From Brevibacillus centrosporus (GTDB taxonomy: Bacteria > Bacillota > Bacilli > Brevibacillales > Brevibacillaceae), in NCBI RefSeq assembly GCF_003710815.1, contig NZ_RHHP01000038.1, positions 62,001 to 126,000 of the forward strand: a stretch of DNA of 64,000 nt. The letters are read 5' to 3'. The notes beneath the pieces are model-generated. The model saw only the letters and a program-made list of their open reading frames with translations, had not been told where the DNA came from and did not search any database. Shown here piece after piece: positions 50,766 to 59,223 of the stretch (its first letter is position 1; every line of letters starts with the position of its first letter). Position numbers and translations under genes: made by a program.

Positions 50766-51821
50766 GTGAGCGAACTGCGTAATCCATGGCAGCTCCTATA
50801 TCGTGTCTATCGCCATGTTCAACCTGTTTTGGAACGGGAGTTTGCGGCTTGGCGGAAACGAGCAGAGGCCATTCCCAATCCGGAGCTCAAGAAACAGGCA
50901 TTAGACAGTATGAATACAAAGAAATTTCACTGTCAGGGAGGATCGGTGTATGCGGCTCAGGTGGTGCCGTATGTAGAGACGATCGTTCCGTTGATTGTCG
51001 CCTATCAAACGATCAGCGACTACCTGGACAACCTGTGCGATCGCAGCACGTCGCTGGATCCGCAGGACTTTCGGCAATTGCATGTATCCATGCAGGACGC
51101 ACTCACACCGGGAGCACCTCTGCGCGACTACTATTTGTATCGGGAAGACAAGGATGACGGCGGGTATTTGGCTTCTTTGGTTCAAACCTGTCAGAAACAC
51201 GCGGGAAAGTTGCCTGCCTATGATAAAATACAAGAAAAGGTAGTGGAGTTTTCCAGCCTCTACAGCGATTTGCAGGTGTACAAGCACATCGCTCCGCATT
51301 TGCGGGAAGAGGAGCTGCTGAAGTGGTGGGACAAGTATAAGGAACGGTACGGGGAACTGTATTGGCAGGAGTTCGCTGCTGTGACAGGCTCCACGATCGG
51401 GATTTTTGCTCTGTTTTGCTTGGCGACGCAGAAAGCCGTGTCAGAAGAACAGATCCGGGAAGTGAGCGAAGCCTACTTTCCATGGATGTGTGGACTGCAT
51501 ATCTTGCTTGACTATTTGATTGACCTGGAAGAAGACAGACTGGGCGGGGATTTAAACTTTGTCAGCTATTATGACTCAGAACGGGACGCAACGGATCGGC
51601 TGCAATATTTCATCAAACAAGCAAAGGCAAGCGTTAGACGCTTGCCAAATCCTTCATTTCACCGTATGATCGTGGACGGGCTTATCGCATTTTACCTGGC
51701 AGATCGCAAGGTAAACCGGAGCCAGCCACATATTTACACCATTGCAAAACAGCTGTTAAAGCAGGCGAAAGGTTTGCCGTCGCTGCTGTTTTATGTGAAT
51801 AGTTTGCTTGTGAGAAGGTAA
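50766..51821 (+). CDS. ytpB: Tetraprenyl-beta-curcumene synthase YtpB (DUF2600)
   Basis: A 351-residue class IB terpene synthase-like protein matching B. subtilis YtpB, which cyclises tetraprenyl diphosphate (C35) to tetraprenyl-beta-curcumene, a precursor of sporulenes and other C35 terpenoids. Aspartate-rich sites are SDYLDNLCDR (about 84-93) and LLDYLIDLEEDRLGGDLNF. N-terminal RVYRHVQPVLEREFAAWRKR and FHCQGGSVYAA are family blocks. GTG 50766 follows GGGAGGGA. The downstream cyclase (SqhC) and the C35 synthase are not in the window. Confidence 0.92.
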   Translation: MSELRNPWQLLYRVYRHVQPVLEREFAAWRKRAEAIPNPELKKQALDSMNTKKFHCQGGSVYAAQVVPYVETIVPLIVAYQTISDYLDNLCDRSTSLDPQDFRQLHVSMQDALTPGAPLRDYYLYREDKDDGGYLASLVQTCQKHAGKLPAYDKIQEKVVEFSSLYSDLQVYKHIAPHLREEELLKWWDKYKERYGELYWQEFAAVTGSTIGIFALFCLATQKAVSEEQIREVSEAYFPWMCGLHILLDYLIDLEEDRLGGDLNFVSYYDSERDATDRLQYFIKQAKASVRRLPNPSFHRMIVDGLIAFYLADRKVNRSQPHIYTIAKQLLKQAKGLPSLLFYVNSLLVRR

Positions 51822-51832
51822 CGGAGAAGGGG

Positions 51833-52006
51833 TCAGCGCATGTGCTTGCGCTTGTACGAAAAGCCAAATCCCATCAATGAGAAGGCAACAACGATACAGC
51901 CAAGGATACCTAAGGGGCTTTTTTCCCCAATGGCAATGCCAACTCCGATGAGACAGGCGGTTACGCAAAATGCCAAAGCCAATGTTACCAACTGATAACG
52001 ATTCAT
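51833..52006 (-). CDS. Small membrane protein, YlaF-like (DUF5325)
   Basis: A 57-residue protein with two hydrophobic segments (about 6-26 and 32-50) and a basic C-terminal end (SYKRKHMR). The turn GEKSPLGILG between the helices matches Bacillus YlaF-type proteins. ATAGGAGGT lies before the ATG. It is convergent with ytpB and divergent from the PilZ gene. Function unknown. Confidence 0.8.
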   Translation of the reverse strand: MNRYQLVTLALAFCVTACLIGVGIAIGEKSPLGILGCIVVAFSLMGFGFSYKRKHMR

Positions 52007-52123
52007 CGGACTGTAACCTCCTATCTGTCAATGTTCCCATTATACCTTATTTTCCGCGAAAAACATCCAGGTAAAGAATTTGAAAACCCGGTAAAATATT
52101 GTGCGAAGTGGTGGAGACCGCAG

Positions 52124-52744
52124 ATGGAAAGCATTTTACAAATCAAAAGAGACAATCGGATGATAGAGGGCCAAGTAACCTACGAAGAAGGGGATCTGAT
52201 CGAAGCTGTTTTCCCGAGTCTACTGGATGTGACGGTCGGAGATCAGCTCCCTTGCCTCATGACGAGTGACTACGAGACGATCAGCAATTTCGAGGCGGTA
52301 GTCGTCGCGAAGGAAAAAAATAGGCTCTTCCTGTTCCACTCGCCGACTGTCAGCGAATTTCGTGAGCAAAGACGCCGTTACCCGAGGTTTGATATGGAAA
52401 TGAAGGGATGGATTCAATATCCATCTCAAGAGCCGGATTCACTATTTTCCGTATACTCGCAAATGGTGGATTTGGTCAACCTCAGCCTGGGCGGATTGGC
52501 TTTCCGAACGGATAAATCCATCCCGGAGGAGCAAGCGATCGTTTTTTCCGCAGAGCTTTACGGCAGAAATCGTCCTGACGGTGTCATCAAAGCGGAACTG
52601 AAGATCATTCATGAGCGCATTGTGGGACCTAACCACCTGTTTGGGTGTACCATCAATGGAATCAACGCGCGCCATTTTCATAATTTGCGCAAATATATCC
52701 TGCAACGGCAAATCGAGGAACGCAGGAAGGTGACAATCGAATAG
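52124..52744 (+). CDS. PilZ domain protein (cyclic di-GMP receptor)
   Basis: A 206-residue two-domain protein like B. subtilis YpfA/DgrA (MotI). An N-terminal YcgR-type domain (about 1-80) is followed by a PilZ domain with EQRRRYPRFD (83-88 RRRYPR) and DLVNLSLGGLAF (116-127), the RxxxR and (D/N)xSxxG cyclic di-GMP motifs. On binding c-di-GMP such proteins slow the flagellar stator MotA. GTGGAGACC precedes ATG 52124; the longer frame lacks a ribosome site. motAB is in the same window, about 40 kb away. Confidence 0.9.
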   Translation: MESILQIKRDNRMIEGQVTYEEGDLIEAVFPSLLDVTVGDQLPCLMTSDYETISNFEAVVVAKEKNRLFLFHSPTVSEFREQRRRYPRFDMEMKGWIQYPSQEPDSLFSVYSQMVDLVNLSLGGLAFRTDKSIPEEQAIVFSAELYGRNRPDGVIKAELKIIHERIVGPNHLFGCTINGINARHFHNLRKYILQRQIEERRKVTIE

Positions 52745-52864
52745 ACCATTTTCGGAATTGGTTCGCTGAGGGCCAATTTTTTTGTTGCTCAAAACCGCAG
52801 TTTGCCCGTTGAATTCTCTTGGAAGTATAGTTACTATTACAGTAGTTACTAAAGGAGGGTTCGT

Positions 52865-53752
52865 ATGCTGCAGGCGATGGTCGTTGTTTTTGGGTTTATG
52901 GCTTTGGGCTATTTTGCACAACGCAAAGAGGAACAAAATCGCTCGTTGGCGAAGCTTTGTCTTTATTACCTCATTCCCATTCTGATCTTTCAGTCTTTTG
53001 TGCATACGGGAGTTTCGGTTCAGTCGCTCGCCATGATCGTTCTTCATTTTTTCGTGACGACCCTGATCGTGTACGTCCTTCTTCTGTATGTAGTTGGACG
53101 TCTTTTTGGCTGGAAGCGGGAGGTGCTGAAATGGAATGTATTGGCCGCGACACTGGCAAACGTCGGGTATTTTGGGTTGGCCGTGATCCGCTATGCTGTT
53201 GGGGAGCATGCTGTCCCTTACGCCGTTGCTGTTTCCCTGGCATTCAATCTGTACATGGCGATTTTCGGCTTTTCACAGGTAGGCGATGAGCAGCAGTGGC
53301 AGGCGCGGATCAAGCGGATCTTTCAAAATCCGTATCTGTATGCAGTCGGTGCTGGGTTGATCTGGCGGTGGATGGACTTGCGTATGCCAGAATCGCTGGA
53401 TGCTTTTCTGAATCTGGCCGCAAGCGCGACACTGCCTTTGACCCTGCTGCTGACAGGAGCGGAAATGCGCAAAAATCGCTACGAGCGCTCCGAGCTGTGG
53501 GACGCGGCGAAGGTGAGTGTGCTAAAGCTGGTGCTGCCTGTACTAATCGCTTGGCCGCTGGCGCTTTGGATGACGGATGATCCGGTAGAGCAGGGGGTGA
53601 TGATTCTCATGTTCGGAATGCCTACGTCGCTGAATCTGCTTCTGCTGGCAAAGGATCAGGAGCGGGATACATCCGCTCTGGCGATGGTCATTTTGCTGAC
53701 GACACTCTTGAGCCCATTTACTCTGATGCTGGTCATGAATCACTTGCCCTAG
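52865..53752 (+). CDS. AEC family transporter
   Basis: A 295-residue auxin efflux carrier-type membrane protein with ten helices in two inverted repeats of five. LPLTLLLTGAEM, MLMFGMPTSLNLLLLA and the N-terminal VFGFMALGYFAQRK blocks are typical of bacterial members, some of which carry malate or malonate. AAAGGAGGGTTCGT precedes the ATG. The TrmB-type regulator gene follows in the same direction. Substrate unknown. Confidence 0.87.
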   Translation: MLQAMVVVFGFMALGYFAQRKEEQNRSLAKLCLYYLIPILIFQSFVHTGVSVQSLAMIVLHFFVTTLIVYVLLLYVVGRLFGWKREVLKWNVLAATLANVGYFGLAVIRYAVGEHAVPYAVAVSLAFNLYMAIFGFSQVGDEQQWQARIKRIFQNPYLYAVGAGLIWRWMDLRMPESLDAFLNLAASATLPLTLLLTGAEMRKNRYERSELWDAAKVSVLKLVLPVLIAWPLALWMTDDPVEQGVMILMFGMPTSLNLLLLAKDQERDTSALAMVILLTTLLSPFTLMLVMNHLP

Positions 53753-53792
53753 CGGAGGGGCAGGCTAGTCGTATTTGGGGAAAAAAGGAGAA

Positions 53793-54635
53793 ATGGCGTT
53801 GAGTACGTTATGGGAACAACTGCAGCTGTTCGGGTTTAATCAATATGAAGCAAAGGCGTATACGGCGCTGGTTGGCCGTGGTACCTCCAATGCGTATCAA
53901 ATCAGCAAGGAATCGGGAATCCCGCGTGCGCGAATCTACGATACTTTGGAGACGCTCGTGAAGCGAGGGCTCGCCTTGCTGGAAGAAGCTGCAGATGGAA
54001 CGAAGAGCTATTCGCCGCTGCCTGTCGATGTGTTTCTCGAACAAGCCAAGCAGACCTTCGAGGAGTCGTGGAGTCAGGTCGGCGAGGAGCTGCGTTCCTT
54101 GGAGAAGCGGGAGGCGAAAACAGAAGTTTCCCTCACGACGGTGCGTGGGGAAGAAAACGTTCTGTCCTTTTGCCGTATCATGATCCGGCGGGCGAAGGAG
54201 CAAGTGGTGCTGTCCATGTGGGAGCCGATGTACGAAAAATTGCTGCCGGATCTTCTCGAAAAGGAAAAGAAGGGCTGTGCGATCAAAGGCATTCTGTTTG
54301 ATGTGGAGCATCCGCTGGAAGGCTTGTATAAGCACCGGATTAACGAGTACATCAACAAAAAGACAGAGGAGCGCTGGTTCGTGCTGGCGGTGGATGGCAA
54401 GGAGCTGATGTACGGACATTCCGCTGAGCGAAAAGGCAATGCGTATTACACGGACGATCCGGTACATATCTTTTTGCTGGAGGACTATATCTGGCACGAT
54501 ATTCTGGTGAATCGGCTTGTCGAAGCAGGGAGTCAGGAGCAGCTGGACCAGTGGATTCTTCCGGAGATGGAGCACTTCTTTGGGCGGAAAATGCTGCCGG
54601 AATCCTACTGGGAAGGTCGTGAAGGGAAAAGGTGA
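53793..54635 (+). CDS. TrmB family transcriptional regulator
   Basis: A 280-residue sugar-responsive regulator type. The N-terminal winged helix is LFGFNQYEAKAYTALVGRG then SNAYQISKESGIPRARIYDT and LETLVKRGLA, and the C-terminal domain (about 120-260) is the phospholipase D-like fold with HxK remnants found in TrmB_C proteins (AKEQVVLSMWEPMYEKLLPD). These regulate sugar uptake or metabolism in archaea and some Firmicutes. TTG 53799 has a better distance (8) from AAAGGAG than ATG 53793 and may be the true start. A decayed sugar dehydrogenase gene follows. Confidence 0.85.
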   Translation: MALSTLWEQLQLFGFNQYEAKAYTALVGRGTSNAYQISKESGIPRARIYDTLETLVKRGLALLEEAADGTKSYSPLPVDVFLEQAKQTFEESWSQVGEELRSLEKREAKTEVSLTTVRGEENVLSFCRIMIRRAKEQVVLSMWEPMYEKLLPDLLEKEKKGCAIKGILFDVEHPLEGLYKHRINEYINKKTEERWFVLAVDGKELMYGHSAERKGNAYYTDDPVHIFLLEDYIWHDILVNRLVEAGSQEQLDQWILPEMEHFFGRKMLPESYWEGREGKR

Positions 54636-54680
54636 CCAGCAATAAGAAGGAATGACCGCGCAGATCCTGCACAGTGCGGA

Positions 54681-54874
54681 AACCGCCTGGACGCCGAACA
54701 GCCGGATCGAGTAAAGGAAGCAGCCGTGCCCTGGCAAGGAAAGGACGGACGGCTGCGCGATGTGTTTGGAGCGAAGATGGTACTCTCTATCTGTTGACCA
54801 ATAACCGTGACGGTCGCGGTACGCCACTCGATAAGGACGACCGCATTATCCAGCTTGCTGCGAAGCAACTGTAG
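54681..54874 (+). pseudogene. 3' remnant of a PQQ-dependent sugar (sorbosone) dehydrogenase
   Basis: Two frames together give the C terminus of a glucose/sorbosone dehydrogenase: RLDAEQPDRVKEAAVPWQGK then DGRLRDV, and after a one-base deletion near 54762-54767 the next frame continues WSEDGTLYLLTNNRDGRGTP and LDKDDRIIQL. The beta-propeller and N terminus are missing, so the gene was deleted upstream and then frameshifted. It sits directly after the TrmB gene, which may once have regulated it. Its end overlaps the antisense end of the MFS gene. Confidence 0.8.
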
Positions 54875-56093
54875 CGTTCGCCTTCTGATTGCCCCAGATA
54901 AAACGCTGGAGCAGAAGCGCGGATAAGCCAATCGACACTATCCCCGAGCCGACCCATAGAAACGCCAGGCTGGACCCCCATACCGTCATCAGCCAGCCTC
55001 CCAAGAGCGGAGCGACGATGAACGTCATGCTTGTGAGGGAGTCGATAATACCGCGAACCCTGCCCAAGGCCTCCTTGGGTGTTTCTTTTTGTACCAGGTA
55101 GTTGGAACCGACAGTGGTCAGCCCTGTTCCGACACCAGCAAACAGCGAGGCGACGAGCAGCCAGAAGCGACTCGTTTCCGGCTGATACAGGGCGATCCAG
55201 GTAAAGCCGATGCCGATCAGAAAGACACCGCCGCCCAATACCCAGCCGTAAGATCGCAGCTCCTTTTGACGATGAAGCCAGGTTACAGTAAGCAGTGCAC
55301 CCAGACCAATCACACTCACCGAGTACCCGACCATTTCGGGGTGAAGCGGGACCTTATCCCGAAAGATCACGGGCAGCTGTGCATCGGCAAGCTGGATGGT
55401 CATCATGGCAAAGAGCGAGAAGATGGTGCTAAACAGCAGGACGCGGTTTTGAAAAAAGATTCCCCAGCCTTCCTTCCAGGCCAGGTGAAACGGAATCGCC
55501 ATTTCACGAGTCTTTGTCTGAGCAGCAGCGGGCTTCTTATCTACATGCCGTATAGGTAGCAGGAGCACCGTAGAGAGCAAGAAGCTGCAAGCGTTGACCA
55601 TCAGACAGATCGCAGGAGCAAAGAAGGCAGCGACCATTCCGCCGAGCAGCGGCCCGATCAGTTTGCCCATCTGGAAGACGGCACCGTTTAAGGAAGAAGC
55701 CTGCAGGAGCTGATGCTCGAAAACGACCTGCCGAGTCAACGTTTGCTGTGCAGGATCGTTAAAGACAGAAGCGCAGGACCGCAGGGCGATTACGACTAAA
55801 AACCACAAAGGATTGGGCATGGCGAGCAAAAGCAGTGTAGTGCCTGCCTGAATCAGGTTCATGACGATGATCATCTTGACCTTGTTCACCCGATCAGCAA
55901 GCACCCCGGCAAACTGCCCCAAAAGAATGCCCGGCACCGCATAGGCGATAGGCAAGAGCGCCATGGTCATCGGGTCTGCCTTCCAGACAAACCCCAGCAG
56001 GATGGCTACGGCAATAAAATCAAACCAGTCCCCTAATGTAGATAGTCCATAGGCAAAAAACAAGATGCGAAAGGTTTTGTTTTCTCTAAGCAA
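54846..56093 (-). CDS. MFS transporter
   Basis: About 415 residues with twelve predicted membrane helices and the MFS_3 pattern: LRENKTFRILFFAYGLSTLG, GQFAGVLADRVNKVKMI between helices 2 and 3, and FNDPAQQTLTRQVVFEHQLL in the middle loop. A TTG start at 56093 is preferred, as GGAGGG lies six bases upstream inside the longer frame (which begins at 56111). Third gene of a cluster after a sigma-54 activator and a winged-helix/TPR regulator, separated from the latter by 67 bases. An efflux role is likely; the substrate is not known. Confidence 0.87.
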   Translation of the reverse strand: MLRENKTFRILFFAYGLSTLGDWFDFIAVAILLGFVWKADPMTMALLPIAYAVPGILLGQFAGVLADRVNKVKMIIVMNLIQAGTTLLLLAMPNPLWFLVVIALRSCASVFNDPAQQTLTRQVVFEHQLLQASSLNGAVFQMGKLIGPLLGGMVAAFFAPAICLMVNACSFLLSTVLLLPIRHVDKKPAAAQTKTREMAIPFHLAWKEGWGIFFQNRVLLFSTIFSLFAMMTIQLADAQLPVIFRDKVPLHPEMVGYSVSVIGLGALLTVTWLHRQKELRSYGWVLGGGVFLIGIGFTWIALYQPETSRFWLLVASLFAGVGTGLTTVGSNYLVQKETPKEALGRVRGIIDSLTSMTFIVAPLLGGWLMTVWGSSLAFLWVGSGIVSIGLSALLLQRFIWGNQKANATVASQQAG

Positions 56094-56160
56094 TCTGATC
56101 CCTCCAACCAACTATTCCTTTTGAGGATACGGGAGAATTGTCAGAGGAATATCAAAGGGC

Positions 56161-57294
56161 TTAAGAAAGGGCGCAGAGGATCGATTTCTTCAAACGCTCC
56201 AGTGCATATTCACGGTTCAGCTCTTCCCACAGCTTCGAGTATTTTCGCAGCCATTCTTCATCATAGGGATGAGTGAGAAGGAAAAAGTGAACGGTCTTCA
56301 CCGCATAGATGAGATGGGGAATAAATTTGGTGGAACGGATAATCTCTACGCCTTCGTCAATTTGCTGGCGAGCTTTTGTACGGTCTCCCCGCATGTAAAG
56401 ACAGATTCCCCGATAAACGATGAAGCTGCCTAGCTCCCGCTGCATGGGCACCAGCTGCAGCTTTTCCGCAGCGTGCAAAATCAGCTCCTCCGCTTCTTCC
56501 GGCCGATTGGACACAAGAGCGAGCAGCACTTGTTGGGCGTGCAAGAAAAGGGTGAAGCTTTTGGATTCCATACTGGCAACCACCTGCTTCGCCACTGCAA
56601 GCTGTTCTTCCGCTTCTTTCCTCAGTCCTGCCAGCGCAAAGACTGCGACGGCTGTAATTTGCACCTCATCGCGAAACGTGGGGGGCATCTGTCCAGCATA
56701 CGCTTCTACCCGTTTTAACAAGTGCACGGTGTTTTCCATCTCTGTCTCTGCCATGTAGTAAATATGAAAAAGGTAAAAGAGCCGCTCCGGTAAGGAAAAA
56801 GACGTATTTTCCACAAACCACGGAAAATCACCGCGAATAAAATGCAGGTACATCTCGTAAAAAGGGTCCAAGGAAAAACCGAGCACTTCCTGATTGGCTT
56901 GCAGTGTCTGCATGGCTGCACCCATTCCCATGCCGTGGTAGGTCTCCATCAAGCTGCGGATCGTATCTGCAAACTCATGGTTGAGCACCGAGGGCTGGGG
57001 AGGCTGCTGCTGCTTCCACGTCAAGCGATATCCAACTCCCCTCACCGTATCGATGGTAAATAAAGGAGACCACTTTTGCAGCTTTCGGCGCAAACGGTAA
57101 ATGTGATCATCGACAGTTCGATCGGTCGGGTCCTCCAAAGGCCATACGCGATCGAGCAGCTCTTCTCGGCTGAACGTCCGGTTTTTCCACGTGAACAGGT
57201 AGTGAAACAAGGCATACTCCTTGGGCAGGAGCGTAATCGTCTCATCGGCATAATGGACTTGAAACAGCTCGTCAGACCATGAAATTATTCCCAT
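56161..57294 (-). CDS. OmpR-type winged-helix regulator with TPR-like C terminus, no receiver domain
   Basis: 377 residues. The N-terminal 95 are an OmpR/PhoB-type DNA-binding domain (LLPKEYALFHYLFTWKNRTF, DRTVDDHIYRLRRKLQKW, TVRGVGYRLTW) without a preceding receiver. The remaining 280 residues are helical with repeated amphipathic segments (FALAGLRKEAEEQLAVAKQV, RTKARQQIDEGVEII), like TPR repeats of SARP/BTAD-type regulators. The gene start overlaps the end of the sigma-54 activator gene by ten bases, so they are coupled. It is a one-component regulator; its signal and targets are unknown, and the following MFS gene is the nearest candidate. Confidence 0.85.
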   Translation of the reverse strand: MGIISWSDELFQVHYADETITLLPKEYALFHYLFTWKNRTFSREELLDRVWPLEDPTDRTVDDHIYRLRRKLQKWSPLFTIDTVRGVGYRLTWKQQQPPQPSVLNHEFADTIRSLMETYHGMGMGAAMQTLQANQEVLGFSLDPFYEMYLHFIRGDFPWFVENTSFSLPERLFYLFHIYYMAETEMENTVHLLKRVEAYAGQMPPTFRDEVQITAVAVFALAGLRKEAEEQLAVAKQVVASMESKSFTLFLHAQQVLLALVSNRPEEAEELILHAAEKLQLVPMQRELGSFIVYRGICLYMRGDRTKARQQIDEGVEIIRSTKFIPHLIYAVKTVHFFLLTHPYDEEWLRKYSKLWEELNREYALERLKKSILCALS

Positions 57295-58994
57295 CGAAAC
57301 GACTCCTCGTGCAAGCCGTATTTTTTCATCTTGTTGTACAGAGTCCCACGCGAAATGCCAAGCAGCTCGGCTGCCGCTTTTTTGTTGCCGTAAGTTCGCT
57401 CCAGTGCAGCTGTGATCCGCTCTTTTTCCGTGCCTGCCAAACCTGGTGCAGGAGCGTACAGCGGCTGCGGCATTGGACGAGGCTGGACGGGCGGCGCATA
57501 GGCAGGAACCGCCTCGACACTGTGCTGAGAGCGAATCGTAGAAGGCAGATGCTCCGGCTGAATGACCCCGTTTTCCTGCAAAATGGACAGGCGCTCGATG
57601 ACATTGCGCAGCTGGCGGATGTTTCCGGGCCAGCTGTAGTCGGACAGGGCCTGCATGACCTCAGGGGCGATTCGCGGGACAGTCTGTTCATGGACAACGG
57701 AATATTCCTGAATGAATATTTGCACCAGCTCAGGCAAGTCTTCGGGGCGTTCGCGCAAAGGCGGGATTTCCAGCGAAAACACGTTGAGCCGATAGTACAA
57801 GTCTTCACGGAAGCGCCCGTCTGCGATCATTTGTTCCAGCTGACGATTGGTAGCCGCAACGATCCGGGTATTGACGGTGATGGGCTCTGTTCCACCGACA
57901 CGATAGAACTGACGCTCCTGCAGGGCGCGTAGCAGCTTGACCTGCAGCTCCAAAGGCAGCTCGCCGATTTCATCCAGGAACAACGTACCTCCATGAGCTA
58001 GCTCCAGCTTTCCGGGCTTCCCTTTTTTTTCAGCTCCAGTGAACGCTCCACCTTGATAGCCAAACAGCTCGCTTTCGAACAAAGCGGCAGGAATCGCACC
58101 GCAGTTGATGGCGATAAACGGCTTTTCCCGACGCCGGCTGGCTTGGTGGATGGCTTTGGCAAACAGCTCTTTACCCACACCGCTCTCCCCGTAGATGAGG
58201 ACAGTTGCATCTGTCTGCGCTACTTTCCGGGCGGAGAGGATGGCGGAATGGATGGAAGCGGAATGGCCTTTGATCGCATAAAACGGGTCGTCTCCCGCCT
58301 GAAAGCGGCTCATTTCCTGCTGCAGGGTATGCAGATGGGCGGTGGTATGGGAAAGCTGCTCGTTCAGTCGCACGAGCTCCGTGATGTCCTGCTCGATGGA
58401 AATGGCCCCAATGATATCGCCCTCCAGCCGGATCGGAGCGGCGTTGATCAAGACGTGGCTGTCCGGACGTGGGATGTGGTAGACACGCTGTACGGACGTT
58501 CCTTGCTTCAGGGCGTCCAGCAGACGGATGGATTCGCTGGCGAAGTGCTGATCCAAAGAGGTGCCGATCACCTGAGCCCGGTCAATTTCATATATCGTTT
58601 CCGCTGCCCGGTTCCAGTGCTGCACAACGTTACGGGAATCCACGATCGTCGTCGCTTCACTCATCGTATCCATTAGGGTGCGTAGCAGCACCGACTGGTT
58701 TTGGATCAGGGTGAGATAGGTTGAAAATAACTGGTCCGGGGCAATCATGCCGGTTGGCTTCCCCGCTTCATCGACAGTGACAACACCTGGTATCGACGTT
58801 TCCGTCAAGTGATGGCGAAGCAGCTTGGTGACCTCTGTCAGGGTGGCTGTTTCTGCGACCACAAGCATCTTGGTGGTATGCCCATCGTGCAGCCAAACAC
58901 CTTCACTTTCGCCAGCGCGTATGCTGATCTCATCAGGGCTGACGGGTACAGTGAGGGAGAGGACAACACTATCCAGTGAAAATAAGGGTTTCAA
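57285..58994 (-). CDS. Sigma-54-dependent transcriptional activator with PAS domain
   Basis: About 569 residues. The N-terminal ~110 residues include a CBS-like part (TATLTEVTKLLRHHLTETSI, GVVTVDEAGKPTGMIAPDQL). A PAS domain (about 110-225), the AAA+ module with GESGVGKE, GGAFTGA and GGTLFLDEIGEL, and a C-terminal Fis-type helix (TYGNKKAAAELLGISRGTLY) follow. It resembles RocR/PrdR-type amino-acid catabolic activators. TTG 58994 follows AGGAAGTG and is preferred over a frame 20 codons longer. It is divergent from proline dehydrogenase, whose -24/-12 promoter it very probably activates. Confidence 0.9.
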   Translation of the reverse strand: MKPLFSLDSVVLSLTVPVSPDEISIRAGESEGVWLHDGHTTKMLVVAETATLTEVTKLLRHHLTETSIPGVVTVDEAGKPTGMIAPDQLFSTYLTLIQNQSVLLRTLMDTMSEATTIVDSRNVVQHWNRAAETIYEIDRAQVIGTSLDQHFASESIRLLDALKQGTSVQRVYHIPRPDSHVLINAAPIRLEGDIIGAISIEQDITELVRLNEQLSHTTAHLHTLQQEMSRFQAGDDPFYAIKGHSASIHSAILSARKVAQTDATVLIYGESGVGKELFAKAIHQASRRREKPFIAINCGAIPAALFESELFGYQGGAFTGAEKKGKPGKLELAHGGTLFLDEIGELPLELQVKLLRALQERQFYRVGGTEPITVNTRIVAATNRQLEQMIADGRFREDLYYRLNVFSLEIPPLRERPEDLPELVQIFIQEYSVVHEQTVPRIAPEVMQALSDYSWPGNIRQLRNVIERLSILQENGVIQPEHLPSTIRSQHSVEAVPAYAPPVQPRPMPQPLYAPAPGLAGTEKERITAALERTYGNKKAAAELLGISRGTLYNKMKKYGLHEESFRWE

Positions 58995-59061
58995 ATCATC
59001 ACTTCCTAACCACACTAATAAAGTGAATTTTTCATGCCGTGCACAGACGAACATCTATTCA

Positions 59062-59110
59062 AAAGTGTACAAGAATAAACACGATATGTACAGAAGTGTA
59101 TAAAATGTAC
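59062..59110. promoter_or_regulatory. Candidate upstream activator sites for the proline dehydrogenase promoter
   Basis: Four related elements (GTGTACA, TGTACA, GTGTATA, TGTAC) lie at 59065, 59087, 59096 and 59106, about 60-100 bases before the -24 box, the usual position for enhancer-binding-protein sites. The spacing is irregular. Confidence 0.45.
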
Positions 59111-59165
59111 GTTCCTTGCTCTGACTCCCGGCATAAATCATGTGACCTAGAGCCGAAGAATGCTT

Positions 59166-59181
59166 TGGCATGATTCATGCA
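59166..59181 (+). promoter_or_regulatory. Sigma-54 (-24/-12) promoter of proline dehydrogenase
   Basis: TGGCATGATTCATGCA has GG at 59167-59168 and GC at 59179-59180 with the required spacing, close to the consensus TGGCACG-N4-TTGCA. It lies 43 bases before the start codon. Confidence 0.85.
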
Positions 59182-59223
59182 GGAATAAAGACGCAGAGTA
59201 CGTTGAGGAGGAGACAGTCAACG

